In this document: piece by piece, positions 14,886 to 23,983 of the stretch
Position numbering within the stretch: position 1 is the stretch's first letter
Layout: each line of letters starts with the position of its first letter
Assembly (NCBI RefSeq): GCF_900129545.1
Contig: NZ_FQWB01000006.1
Location: forward strand, 1-64,000
Direction: 5' to 3'
DNA length: 64,000 bases
DNA from: Flavobacterium fluvii
GTDB taxonomy: Bacteria > Bacteroidota > Bacteroidia > Flavobacteriales > Flavobacteriaceae
Notes under the pieces: generated by a model
What the model saw: the letters and a program-made list of their open reading frames with translations, nothing else
Told to the model about the DNA's origin: nothing
The model's database searches: none
Program-made: the position numbers and the translations under genes

Positions 14886-16217
14886 TTATTTTAATTCTTT
14901 TCCATCCAAAGTTATTTTTGCATTCGTGAATACCAATTTGTTTTTGCCTTCATTGGTTTTTATGTCGAAATTCTGTAGTTGAACGCTTTCAGCAAAGAAA
15001 ATACCGAAAGGTCTATCAGCCGTGATGGTAACGTTTTTTAGGATAATATTGGATGCAGCAGCTTCAGGCAATCCCCAAATTAAACCTGCCCGATTTCCTT
15101 TTACCGCAGTTGCAATAATGTTTTCGAAAGTGATATTGCGGTAGATTGGTGTCAGCTCCGTTACATTTGCCGGAGGATAAGTAGCGGCAATTTCAGGTGT
15201 CAGCTTTTGCAAATTTCTGTAAGGAGTGTCTTTTTTTGCCATATAAGCACCATAAATCAGAATTGGAATGCCAACATTGGTCATTTTTAGATTTCGATAA
15301 GTAATATTTTCGACCAATCCACCACGGTCGCGATCGGATTTTATGCGGATGCCAAAATCGGTATTGGTAAATGTGCAATTTTCAACAGTAAAATTTGACA
15401 CTCCGCCTTTCGTTGGACTTCCTATGGATACACCGTGTCCGTTACCATACGTACAACCTGTGATTAGAACATCCGAGGTATTGCCGCCACAGGTAAAATT
15501 ATCGTCACCCACGCTAATATCACAACCTTGTATCAATATTTTTTTTCCTGTCACGTCACAAGCATCCGTGTTATGACTTGGATTCACTGGATCGGTCGAT
15601 GAAGGAGCGCGAATAATAACGTTTCGTACTGTTATATTTGATGATTTTCCACCTACTGTTATATGAAATTTAGGGGAATTTATCATTTTTACTTGGTCAA
15701 ACAAGACTTTGTCACAATCCCTGAATTCAATCATTCTGGGACGCTTTACGGTTTCTGTTTTGGCAAATGGCCACCAAGGACTCCCTTGTCCGTCAATCAT
15801 TCCTTTTCCTGTTATGGCAATATCGTGTAGTTTTACGCCATAGATAAAAGACTTGCCTTCCGCCGTGACACCGAGATACTTATCCATTGGCAGCATTTTT
15901 AGTATTGCATCAAGATCAATTTGCAGGTTCAGGTTGTTTGCAAACTCTAAGGGCCCACATAAGTAGGTTCCTTTTGGAATTATGACTTTACCGCCTCCAG
16001 CATTGGTTGCGGCATTTATGGCATCCTGAATGGCTTTGGTGTTGTCTGTTACATCATCTCCAACAGCACCATAATCTTTGATGTTAAATGTTTTATTTGG
16101 AATTGTTGGAAGTTCTGGTGCCACATATTTTGTCTGCGCCATGATTGTAGTGTACTTTGTACTGGTTAAAGACAAGATCATGGCTAAAAACAAGGAAATT
16201 GTTTGATAGGATTTCAT
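14886..16217 (-). CDS. Glycoside hydrolase family 28 protein (polygalacturonase-like)
   Basis: The 443-residue protein has a signal peptide (about 1-27) and a right-handed parallel beta-helix. The family 28 catalytic motifs are all present: NTDACD near 217, GDDNF near 238, GHG near 262 and RIK near 291. It is predicted to hydrolyse alpha-1,4-galacturonan or a related pectic oligosaccharide in the periplasm or outside the cell. The N-terminal IKDYGAVGD motif is typical of pectate-lyase-superfamily helices. No SusC/D genes or other pectin genes are adjacent, so this gene stands alone here. Length is normal for bacterial GH28. Confidence 0.92.
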   Translation of the reverse strand: MKSYQTISLFLAMILSLTSTKYTTIMAQTKYVAPELPTIPNKTFNIKDYGAVGDDVTDNTKAIQDAINAATNAGGGKVIIPKGTYLCGPLEFANNLNLQIDLDAILKMLPMDKYLGVTAEGKSFIYGVKLHDIAITGKGMIDGQGSPWWPFAKTETVKRPRMIEFRDCDKVLFDQVKMINSPKFHITVGGKSSNITVRNVIIRAPSSTDPVNPSHNTDACDVTGKKILIQGCDISVGDDNFTCGGNTSDVLITGCTYGNGHGVSIGSPTKGGVSNFTVENCTFTNTDFGIRIKSDRDRGGLVENITYRNLKMTNVGIPILIYGAYMAKKDTPYRNLQKLTPEIAATYPPANVTELTPIYRNITFENIIATAVKGNRAGLIWGLPEAAASNIILKNVTITADRPFGIFFAESVQLQNFDIKTNEGKNKLVFTNAKITLDGKELK

Positions 16218-16273
16218 TGAATTTTTTTATTTGAAAGTGCATTTAAAATATTTTTGAAGAGGGGAGAAAGTAA

Positions 16274-16303
16274 AAATCCGCCTTGCTTTCACAAAACGGA
16301 TTT
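16274..16303 (-). terminator. Probable terminator of lpdA
   Basis: AAATCCG at 16274-16280 pairs with CGGATTT at 16297-16303, with partial pairing inside. It lies 43 bp past the lpdA stop. The outer stem repeats the AATCCG core of the two terminators downstream. Confidence 0.6.
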
Positions 16304-16345
16304 ATAATTATTTCAAGGCTGCAAACTGCAACTGAATACTAAAAT

Positions 16346-17734
16346 TTACAAGTGAATCACTTCGCCATAAGCATCAGCAACAGCTTCCATAACCGCTTCA
16401 CTCATTGTTGGGTGAGGGTGTATCGATTTTAAGATTTCGTGACCAGTTGTTTCCAGTTTACGAGCTACAACTGCTTCTGCAATCATATCCGTAACACCGG
16501 CACCAATCATGTGACAACCCAACCATTCGCCGTATTTGGCATCAAAAATTACTTTTACGAAACCATCAGGAGTTCCGGCAGCTTTTGCTTTTCCAGAAGC
16601 CGAGAAAGGGAATTTCCCAATTTTCAATTCGTATCCTTTTTCCTTGGCTTGTTTTTCCGTCAAACCTACAGAAGCAATTTCTGGTGTGGCATACGTACAA
16701 CCAGGAACGTTTCCGTAATCGATAGGATCAACGTGAAGACCAGCAATTTTCTCCACACAGTTGATTCCTTCGGCAGAAGCAACGTGTGCCAAAGCCTGAC
16801 CTGGAGTAACGTCACCAATTGCATAATATCCAGGGATATTCGTTTGGTTGTAAGCGTTTACCAAGATTTTATCTCTGTCAACAGCAATACCCACTTCTTC
16901 CAATCCGATGTTTTCGATGTTGGTTTTGATTCCAACAGCAGACAATAAAATGTCGGCTTCCAAAACTTCTTCTCCTTTAGCTGTTTTTACGAATGCTTTA
17001 ACTCCTTTTCCAGAAGTATCAATTCTTTCCACGGAAGAATTTAACATTACCTTGATTCCCGCTTTTTTCAAAGATTTTTCAAATTGTTTTGAAATATCTT
17101 CGTCTTCTACAGGCACTACGTTTGGCATAAATTCCACGATGGTAACATCCGTTCCCATTGAGTTGTAGAAATGTGCAAATTCAACTCCAATTGCTCCAGA
17201 ACCAACCACAATCATTTTTTTAGGTTGCTCAGGTAATGACATTGCTTGTCTGTATCCAATCACTTTTACACCATCTTGTGGCAAGTTTGGCAACTCACGA
17301 GAACGAGCTCCCGTAGCAATAATAATATGGTCAGCGCTGTATTCAGTAACTTTTCCGTCTTTATCCGTAACGTCAATTTTTTTACCCGGTTTTATTTTTC
17401 CAAAACCATCAATAACGTCAATTTTGTTTTTTTTCATCAGGAAAGTAATTCCTTTACTCATTCCATCAGCAACTCCACGGCTACGTTGAATAACCGCCGG
17501 GAAGTCTTTATCAAAAGATGAAACAGTCAATCCATAATCAGAAGCGTGTTTTAAGTAATCAAAAACCTGCGCTGATTTCAGCAATGCTTTCGTAGGGATA
17601 CAACCCCAATTCAAACAAATACCACCAAGGTTTTCTTTTTCGATTACGGCAACTTTAAAGCCTAATTGTGATGCTCTAATGGCAGTTACATATCCGCCTG
17701 GGCCACTTCCTAAAACTATAATATCGTATTTCAT
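16346..17734 (-). CDS. lpdA: Dihydrolipoyl dehydrogenase
   Basis: The 462-residue flavoprotein is the E3 component of 2-oxoacid dehydrogenase complexes and reoxidises dihydrolipoyl groups with NAD+. It shows the FAD-binding GSGPGGY near residue 9, the redox-active disulfide in GGICLNWGCIPTK (about 38-50), an NAD-binding GSGAIGVEF near 178, a second FAD motif (YAIGDVTPG near 306), and the active-site HPHPTMSE near the C-terminus. It is cytoplasmic. The gene stands alone, away from the E1/E2 genes, which is common in Flavobacteria. Length and motifs are complete. Confidence 0.97.
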   Translation of the reverse strand: MKYDIIVLGSGPGGYVTAIRASQLGFKVAVIEKENLGGICLNWGCIPTKALLKSAQVFDYLKHASDYGLTVSSFDKDFPAVIQRSRGVADGMSKGITFLMKKNKIDVIDGFGKIKPGKKIDVTDKDGKVTEYSADHIIIATGARSRELPNLPQDGVKVIGYRQAMSLPEQPKKMIVVGSGAIGVEFAHFYNSMGTDVTIVEFMPNVVPVEDEDISKQFEKSLKKAGIKVMLNSSVERIDTSGKGVKAFVKTAKGEEVLEADILLSAVGIKTNIENIGLEEVGIAVDRDKILVNAYNQTNIPGYYAIGDVTPGQALAHVASAEGINCVEKIAGLHVDPIDYGNVPGCTYATPEIASVGLTEKQAKEKGYELKIGKFPFSASGKAKAAGTPDGFVKVIFDAKYGEWLGCHMIGAGVTDMIAEAVVARKLETTGHEILKSIHPHPTMSEAVMEAVADAYGEVIHL

Positions 17735-17913
17735 ATTTATCTTTTTTCTAAATTAATTTCAGTGTGCGAATTTAAGGATTTATTTTATTACAAGGAAGTT
17801 TCGGCTTTAAAAGTTTAATGCGTTGTAACTTAAAATTGTTAGAATTTTTTAGAAGTGATTAGTAACTTGTAATTAGCCGGTAGGCTTTTGCTTTTAGACG
17901 CTAATTACTAAAA

Positions 17914-19668
17914 TCAATACTCAACGGCAAACTGCGAATCATACAGGTTTTTATAATAACCACCTTCTTTGCCTACCAATTCCTGATGTGTTCCTTGTTC
18001 CACAATCAGGCCTTTGTCCATTACCACAATTTTATCGGCATTGATGATAGTAGCCAATCGGTGGGCAATCACGATGGAAGTTCTTCCTTTCGTAATCGTT
18101 TCGGTAGCTTTTTGAATCAATTCTTCGGAATAGGTGTCAATTGAAGAAGTGGCTTCGTCCAAAATCAAAATACTCGGATTGCTTACGTAAGCACGCAAAA
18201 AAGCAATCAATTGACGTTGCCCGGACGAAAGCATTACACCACGTTCTTTCACGTCAAAATCATAATTATCAGGCAAGCTCATAATGAATTTGTGAACGCC
18301 AATTTTTTTGGCAGCAGCCAGAACCTGTTCACGGCTAATATCAGGATTGTTTAGGGTAATGTTGTTGAAAATGGTATCTGCAAAAAGGAAAACGTCCTGC
18401 AATACCACTGCAATTTGTTTACGTAACGAGCTCAAAGTATAGTTTTCAATATTATGATCGTCAATGTAAATCGTTCCGCTATTGATTTCATAAAAACGAT
18501 TCAGCAAATTGATGATCGTCGATTTTCCGGCTCCCGTTGCACCAACAATGGCCACGGTTTCACCAGCTTTTACATTCAAATCAATACCTTTTATGACATA
18601 TTCTTCGGCGATATAACCAAAATGAACATCTTTGAATTGAATGCTTCCTCTAAAAATTGGAGCTTCAACCGTTCCGGTATCCTGAATTTGGTCCTGGGTG
18701 TCGAGAATGTCAAAAACACGATTGGCAGCAATCATTCCCAATTGCATCTCGTTGAACTTATCCGCAATCTGACGCAGCGGGTTGAACAACATTCCAATAA
18801 ACATCGTGTAAGCCGTCATTTGTCCCAAAGTCGTAAATGAATTTCCATTTATAATTTGAATTCCGCCATAAAACACGATAAAACCTAGGGTTAACGACGA
18901 AATGATATCGGCAATGGGAAAGAAAATGGAGTTGTACAAGATGGTTTTTATCCAGGCTTTATTGTGTTTTCCGTTAATCTCTCTGAACTTTTCAGATTCA
19001 ATATCTTCCCGATTAAATAATTGAACAATTTTCATTCCCGTAACTCTTTCTTGAACGAAGGAATTCATGTTGGCAATTTGGGTTCGCACTTCTTCGAAAG
19101 CGATTTGCATTTTCTTTTGAAATATTCGCGTGAAAAAAACCAATATCGGCATCGCAAACACTACAATTAATGAAAGTTGCCAATTCATCCAAAACATTAT
19201 GATCAAGCAAACAATCATTTTCATCACGTCACTCGCAATCATGAACAAACCTTGACTAAAAATACGGGCAATTTGTTCGATGTCTGAAACTGATCTGGTC
19301 ACCAATTGTCCAACTGGCAGGTGGTCAAAATACTTAATTCGGAAACTCAACATATGTTTGAAGAGTTTCGTCCGGATGTCTTTTACAATGTCTTGTCCCA
19401 GCCAGTTTGCCCAATACACAAAGAAAAATTGAAAAATAACTTCTAATAATAAAGTAATTCCCATCAAGGTCACATACAATAACAACCCATAATTGTCTTT
19501 GGGTTTGATGTAAGTGTCCACGGTTCCTTGTAAAATTAAAGGACGCAATGCGGCAAATAAAGACAAGAAAACAGCAAATGCAATTACGCTATTGAATCGC
19601 CATTTATAAGGCTTGGTGTATTTTAATATTCTTTTAAATACTGTTGTGTCAAATACTTTTGCTTTCAT
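17914..19668 (-). CDS. ABC exporter, MsbA/MdlB-like half transporter
   Basis: The 584-residue protein joins a six-helix type I exporter membrane domain (about 20-310) to an ATPase domain (about 335-575). Walker A (GATGAGKST), the signature (LSSGQRQ), Walker B (ILILDEATSS) and the switch His (IAHRL) are all present. It should act as a homodimer or heterodimer in the inner membrane, exporting lipids or hydrophobic compounds; the substrate cannot be assigned. It lies upstream of lpdA and downstream of truA on the same strand, but the gaps suggest separate transcription. Confidence 0.93.
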   Translation of the reverse strand: MKAKVFDTTVFKRILKYTKPYKWRFNSVIAFAVFLSLFAALRPLILQGTVDTYIKPKDNYGLLLYVTLMGITLLLEVIFQFFFVYWANWLGQDIVKDIRTKLFKHMLSFRIKYFDHLPVGQLVTRSVSDIEQIARIFSQGLFMIASDVMKMIVCLIIMFWMNWQLSLIVVFAMPILVFFTRIFQKKMQIAFEEVRTQIANMNSFVQERVTGMKIVQLFNREDIESEKFREINGKHNKAWIKTILYNSIFFPIADIISSLTLGFIVFYGGIQIINGNSFTTLGQMTAYTMFIGMLFNPLRQIADKFNEMQLGMIAANRVFDILDTQDQIQDTGTVEAPIFRGSIQFKDVHFGYIAEEYVIKGIDLNVKAGETVAIVGATGAGKSTIINLLNRFYEINSGTIYIDDHNIENYTLSSLRKQIAVVLQDVFLFADTIFNNITLNNPDISREQVLAAAKKIGVHKFIMSLPDNYDFDVKERGVMLSSGQRQLIAFLRAYVSNPSILILDEATSSIDTYSEELIQKATETITKGRTSIVIAHRLATIINADKIVVMDKGLIVEQGTHQELVGKEGGYYKNLYDSQFAVEY

Positions 19669-19802
19669 ATATTTTTTTAGGAGCTATATCCTGATGTTCA
19701 ATTTTAATTGCAATATCAATTTCAATGGCAATTTCAAAATAAAAGAATTAATTCAAATATTTATTGTCTTAATACTTAATTCTAAAATTTTGATTCTTTT
19801 TT

Positions 19803-20537
19803 CTACAAATAATCGTACTCAATTTTTGTCAAATACAATCCGTGTGCAGGAACCGAAAAACCAGCTTTATCGCGATTCTTGCTTTTAATAATTTCATTGA
19901 AATCGTCCAATGTAATTTTGTGTAAACCAACGTTTACCAATGTTCCCACAATAGCGCGAACCATGTTGCGGAGGAAACGATTGGCCGAAATCGTGAATAC
20001 AATTTGGTTATTCTCTTGTGTCCAATGTGCTTCAAATATAGTGCAATCAAATGTATTCACATCCGTGTTAACTTTGGAAAAACATTGAAAATCAATATGA
20101 TTGAATAATAATTTTGAAGCTTGATTCATCAAGTCCAAATCCAATTTTTGGTGGAAATACCAGCTTCCGTCCTGTAAAAAAGCATCCTTGAATGTATTGA
20201 TATGGTATTCATAGGTTCTTTTTTTGGCATCAAAACGGGCGTGCGCTTCGTCAGGAACGGGAATAATGGCATAGACCACAATGTCTTTGGGTAAATAAGA
20301 ATTGAGTTTGTGTATGATGCTTTTTAAATCAAAAGGTTTTTCAAAATCAAAATGCGCATACATTTCTGTGGCGTGAACCCCAGTATCCGTACGTCCTGCG
20401 CCCATAAGGCTAATTTCAGTATTCAATATGACCGAGACTGCCTTGTTCAGGGTTTCCTGCACAGACGCAGCATTGGGTTGGTATTGCCATCCGTGATAAT
20501 TGGTTCCGTTGTATGCCAGTTTTATAAAATACCTCAA
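19803..20537 (-). CDS. truA: tRNA pseudouridine(38-40) synthase
   Basis: TruA isomerises uridines 38-40 in the tRNA anticodon arm. The protein has the catalytic motif GAGRTDTGVHA with the nucleophilic Asp, an early NYHGWQ motif, and the conserved RFLRNMVRAIVG near the C-terminus. An ATG at 20564 would add nine residues (MNTGHCALN) that do not look conserved. The TTG at 20537 gives the family-like start RYFIKLAYNG and 244 residues, so it is preferred. The protein is cytoplasmic. The gene lies between the ABC exporter and a divergent phosphodiesterase gene. Confidence 0.94.
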   Translation of the reverse strand: MRYFIKLAYNGTNYHGWQYQPNAASVQETLNKAVSVILNTEISLMGAGRTDTGVHATEMYAHFDFEKPFDLKSIIHKLNSYLPKDIVVYAIIPVPDEAHARFDAKKRTYEYHINTFKDAFLQDGSWYFHQKLDLDLMNQASKLLFNHIDFQCFSKVNTDVNTFDCTIFEAHWTQENNQIVFTISANRFLRNMVRAIVGTLVNVGLHKITLDDFNEIIKSKNRDKAGFSVPAHGLYLTKIEYDYL

Positions 20538-20737
20538 GTTTAGTGCGCAGTGTCCAGTGTTCAAATTCAGCCAATAATACTGAAAAAGTGTCCAGTGAAA
20601 GGGTTAATAGTGGCAAATTTACAAAGATTTAAGTTGATTATACCTTTAAAATTTTACCAAAACGGAAATTAAAAATAGTTAATCTTTCATCTTTAATAAT
20701 AACTTTGCGACTTAGTAAAAAATGAGGATGAGATAGC

Positions 20738-20757
20738 TTTGTTCCTCGCAATGACGA
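20738..20757. repeat. Partial REP-like sequence just before the phosphodiesterase gene
   Basis: The TTCCTCGCAATGACG sequence resembles one arm of the widespread interspersed element containing GTCATTGCGAGGAA. It abuts the ATG at 20759, so the gene's leader appears to be made of repeat-derived DNA. Confidence 0.4.
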
Positions 20758-20758
20758 T

Positions 20759-21253
20759 ATGAAAAAAATCCTTCTACTTTCCGATACGCACAGTTATATT
20801 GATGACACCATTTTAAAATATGTGGAACAGGCTGACGAAGTTTGGCACGCCGGTGATATTGGCGATTTGGTCGTGACGGACACAATAAAGAAGTTGAAAC
20901 CGTTACGTTGTGTTTACGGTAATATCGACGATGATAAAGCCCGAATGGAATTTCCGTTGCACAATCGATTTATGTGTGAGGGAGTAGATGTTTGGATTAC
21001 GCATATTGGCGGGTATCCCGGAAAATACAATCCAAATGTTAAAGCTGAAATGACAGCGAATCCTCCAAAGTTGTTTGTTTGCGGGCACTCGCATATTTTA
21101 AAGGTGATTTTCGACAAGAAGCATAATCTTTTGCACATGAATCCGGGAGCTGCCGGAAAAAGTGGTTTCCATCAAGTGAGAACGATGTTGCGTTTCGTGA
21201 TTGATGGCGACAAAATCAAAGATTTAGAGATTATAGAAATAGGGAAGAAGTAG
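20759..21253 (+). CDS. YfcE/MJ0936-like metallophosphoesterase
   Basis: The 164-residue protein is a small calcineurin-like phosphodiesterase. Metal-binding motifs are complete: SDTH near residue 8, GDIGD near 33, GNIDD near 53, then CGHSH near 106 and a terminal NPGAAG. Members cut phosphodiester model substrates; the natural target is uncertain. The protein is cytoplasmic. The gene diverges from truA. An inverted repeat of 28-bp arms follows it at 21309-21378. Confidence 0.92.
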   Translation: MKKILLLSDTHSYIDDTILKYVEQADEVWHAGDIGDLVVTDTIKKLKPLRCVYGNIDDDKARMEFPLHNRFMCEGVDVWITHIGGYPGKYNPNVKAEMTANPPKLFVCGHSHILKVIFDKKHNLLHMNPGAAGKSGFHQVRTMLRFVIDGDKIKDLEIIEIGKK

Positions 21254-21308
21254 AGTTCAGTTTTCAGGTCGCTTCAGTGCAATTAAGAAGAAAAACATAT
21301 TCTCGGCG

Positions 21309-21378
21309 TGTCATTTCGACGAAGGAGAAATCGCATTAGTTGCTCTCGTTATGTGATTTCTCCTTCGTCGAAATGACA
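21309..21378. repeat. REP-like long inverted repeat
   Basis: The arm 21309-21336 (starting TGTCATTTCGACGAAGG) is the complement of 21351-21378 at 27 of 28 positions around a 14-base loop. It lies between convergent genes. The sequence resembles interspersed palindromes seen repeatedly in flavobacterial genomes. It may also end transcription of the phosphodiesterase gene. Confidence 0.75.
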
Positions 21379-21429
21379 AAAACTTTACTTAAATTACAAC
21401 TATTTCTGAGTTAAAAAAGACCACAAAAA

Positions 21430-21451
21430 AACCCGAACTTTCATTCGGGTT
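21430..21451 (-). terminator. Intrinsic terminator of the DUF4293 gene
   Basis: AACCCGAA at 21430-21437 pairs with TTCGGGTT at 21444-21451 around a 6-base loop, with an A-run on the plus strand that becomes a U-run on the minus-strand transcript. Confidence 0.8.
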
Positions 21452-21481
21452 TCCTTCGCACATAAACATAAGATTATAGGA

Positions 21482-21895
21482 TTATCTCAACCTATCCACA
21501 GATTTTACAAGATCTTCGTCCTTCTTGATGGCCTTATTAGCTAACACTAATAATACGATAGCAACAATTGGCAGAAACATCCCAATACCTTTCTCAGAAA
21601 CAGCAACTGTTTCTCCAGATAAATTTAGTGAACGATAAACAAACAAGCCTAATAAAATTAAATTTAATATTATATTCAATCTGCCCATTACAAATTGATT
21701 TTGTCTTTTTTTATACGAAACGATACTCAACAAGGAAAGTGTTGTACTCAATCCTAAAACTACAATGTACACTTGATTTTGCATAAAAAAGTAGTCTTTG
21801 CCATCAGCCATTGTCCATAACGGAAAAATAAATGGTAAAACACCAGTTACCACAAAGGCAAGAAGTAAATATATGGTTTGAATTCTTTGTATCAT
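21482..21895 (-). CDS. DUF4293 family membrane protein
   Basis: This 137-residue integral membrane protein has four predicted hydrophobic helices (about 5-28, 42-62, 72-92 and 103-123), starting with the conserved MIQRIQTIYLLL motif that identifies DUF4293. The family is found only in Bacteroidota, often next to rho as here, on the opposite strand. Its function is unknown. The gene has its own terminator. Confidence 0.9.
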   Translation of the reverse strand: MIQRIQTIYLLLAFVVTGVLPFIFPLWTMADGKDYFFMQNQVYIVVLGLSTTLSLLSIVSYKKRQNQFVMGRLNIILNLILLGLFVYRSLNLSGETVAVSEKGIGMFLPIVAIVLLVLANKAIKKDEDLVKSVDRLR

Positions 21896-22077
21896 TGTTC
21901 TGATTTCTTTGACAAAAATATATTTTCTTTTTAATAAATACTATTGTATCCTGAAAATTATTTTGTATTATTGCATAACAAATCCGTAAGTACTTCATTC
22001 TTCGGCGAATTCAAAATCAAAAAATTTACTACACACTTTTATAGTAATTCCCAATTATTTAAACTCATAGAACATTT

Positions 22078-23880
22078 ATGTTTGACATTTCTGTATTAAA
22101 AGAAATGAAGCTTTCCGAGCTTCAGGAAATAGCTAAAGCGGCTAAAACAATAAAATTTAACGGAGTAAAAAAAGAGGCATTAATTAGCCAGATTTTGGAA
22201 CTTCAGTCGGCAAGTTCTGATGCTGATCCCAAGAATAAAAAAGAGGAAAAGAAAGCGGAAGACGACAAACCAAAAAGAACCCGAATTGTAGCCGAGAAAA
22301 AACCTGCCATCCAGAAGCCTGTTAATGCTTCCCTTTTTGCAGAAGAAACTCCGGTTGAAACAGTTGCTCCTGTTGTGGAAACTACCAATACAGAAGAAAA
22401 AGCACCTGAAATTGCAGAGAAGAAAGTAGGCAAGGTAATCAAATTCAATAAATCAGCTTACGAAAAGAAAATGGCTTTACAAAAGCAAAAAGAAGAAGCA
22501 AAATTAGCCAGTGGAGAAAATGAATCTACCGAAACAAATGAGGTAAATTCAGAAGCTGAAACTCCTGAAAATACTGAAACCACTCCAGAAGTTAGCGCTC
22601 CTGCCAAAAAAATAAACCCCAACCAATTACATAAACAAAACCAGAATCCTAACCAAAATCCACACGAGCGAAAGCGAACTGACGAAGTAAATCAAAACGG
22701 CAATGGTAATGTAAACCCCAATTTCAAAAACAAGAAAAACAATTTCAGGGATTCTGATTTTGAATTTGACGGTATCATTGAAAGTGAAGGTGTATTGGAA
22801 ATGATGCCTGATGGGTATGGTTTCCTTCGTTCATCGGATTATAATTATTTGGCTTCGCCAGATGATATTTATTTATCCACTTCACAAATCAGATTGTTCG
22901 GACTTAAAACCGGGGATACAGTAAAAGGAGTGGTGCGTCCTCCAAAAGAAGGCGAGAAATTCTTTCCATTGGTTCGCGTTTTAAAAATCAACGGACACGA
23001 CCCACAAGTCGTTCGTGACCGTGTATCTTTCGAACATTTGACTCCTGTTTTTCCATCTGAAAAATTTAAATTGGCCGAAAGGCAAAGCACGATTTCAACC
23101 CGAATCATCGATTTATTTTCTCCAATAGGAAAAGGACAACGTGGCATGATTGTGGCACAGCCTAAAACTGGTAAAACCATGTTGTTGAAAGACATTGCTA
23201 ATGCCATTGCTGCCAATCATCCAGAGGTTTATTTGATTGTTTTATTGATTGATGAACGTCCGGAAGAGGTTACAGATATGCAAAGAAGTGTTCGTGGAGA
23301 AGTAATTGCTTCCACTTTCGACAGAGAGCCGCAAGAACACGTAAAAATAGCGAATATCGTTCTTGAAAAAGCAAAACGTTTGGTAGAATGTGGTCACGAT
23401 GTAGTGATTTTGCTAGACTCTATTACGCGTTTGGCAAGAGCTTATAACACGGTACAACCCGCATCTGGCAAGGTATTGAGTGGTGGTGTGGATGCGAATG
23501 CCTTGCAAAAACCAAAACGATTTTTTGGAGCGGCCAGAAATGTTGAAAACGGTGGTTCATTGAGTATCATTGCCACGGCATTGACAGAAACTGGTTCGAA
23601 AATGGATGAAGTTATTTTTGAAGAATTCAAAGGAACGGGTAATATGGAATTGCAATTGGACAGAAAAATTGCCAACAAACGTATTTTTCCTGCGATTGAT
23701 TTAACTTCTTCCAGCACCAGACGTGATGATTTATTGTTGGATCAAAAAACATTGCAAAGAATGTGGATTATGAGAAAATACCTTTCTGATATGAACCCTG
23801 TGGAAGCAATGGATTTCATCAACGATCGTTTCAAGAAAACCAAAAATAACGAGGAATTCTTGATTTCGATGAATGATTAA
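22078..23880 (+). CDS. rho: Transcription termination factor Rho with a long disordered insert
   Basis: Rho is a hexameric RNA-dependent ATPase that ends transcription. The 600-residue protein has a Rho N-terminal helical domain (about 1-45), a long low-complexity Glu/Lys then Asn/Gln-rich insert (about 48-225), a cold-shock-like RNA-binding domain (about 235-310) and the RecA-type ATPase. The ATPase shows Walker A PKTGKT near 363, Walker B VVILLDS near 443, and a Q-loop/R-loop region. The E. coli protein has about 420 residues, so the extra length is the insert. Such inserts are usual in Bacteroidota Rho. The gene has a terminator 42 bp after its stop. Confidence 0.97.
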   Translation: MFDISVLKEMKLSELQEIAKAAKTIKFNGVKKEALISQILELQSASSDADPKNKKEEKKAEDDKPKRTRIVAEKKPAIQKPVNASLFAEETPVETVAPVVETTNTEEKAPEIAEKKVGKVIKFNKSAYEKKMALQKQKEEAKLASGENESTETNEVNSEAETPENTETTPEVSAPAKKINPNQLHKQNQNPNQNPHERKRTDEVNQNGNGNVNPNFKNKKNNFRDSDFEFDGIIESEGVLEMMPDGYGFLRSSDYNYLASPDDIYLSTSQIRLFGLKTGDTVKGVVRPPKEGEKFFPLVRVLKINGHDPQVVRDRVSFEHLTPVFPSEKFKLAERQSTISTRIIDLFSPIGKGQRGMIVAQPKTGKTMLLKDIANAIAANHPEVYLIVLLIDERPEEVTDMQRSVRGEVIASTFDREPQEHVKIANIVLEKAKRLVECGHDVVILLDSITRLARAYNTVQPASGKVLSGGVDANALQKPKRFFGAARNVENGGSLSIIATALTETGSKMDEVIFEEFKGTGNMELQLDRKIANKRIFPAIDLTSSSTRRDDLLLDQKTLQRMWIMRKYLSDMNPVEAMDFINDRFKKTKNNEEFLISMND

Positions 23881-23921
23881 ACAATATCAATTTCAATATC
23901 AATATCAAATTTCAATTATAA

Positions 23922-23954
23922 AAAAACTCCGATGGAATACCTATCGGAGTTTTT
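23922..23954 (+). terminator. Intrinsic terminator between rho and the RNA methyltransferase gene
   Basis: AAAAACTCCGAT at 23922-23933 pairs with ATCGGAGTTTTT at 23943-23954. It lies between convergent genes and can serve both strands. Upstream (23883-23920) lies a short CAATATCAATTTC-type low-complexity run. Confidence 0.88.
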
Positions 23955-23983
23955 TGTGAATTATAAAGTCTAAAATCGATATT

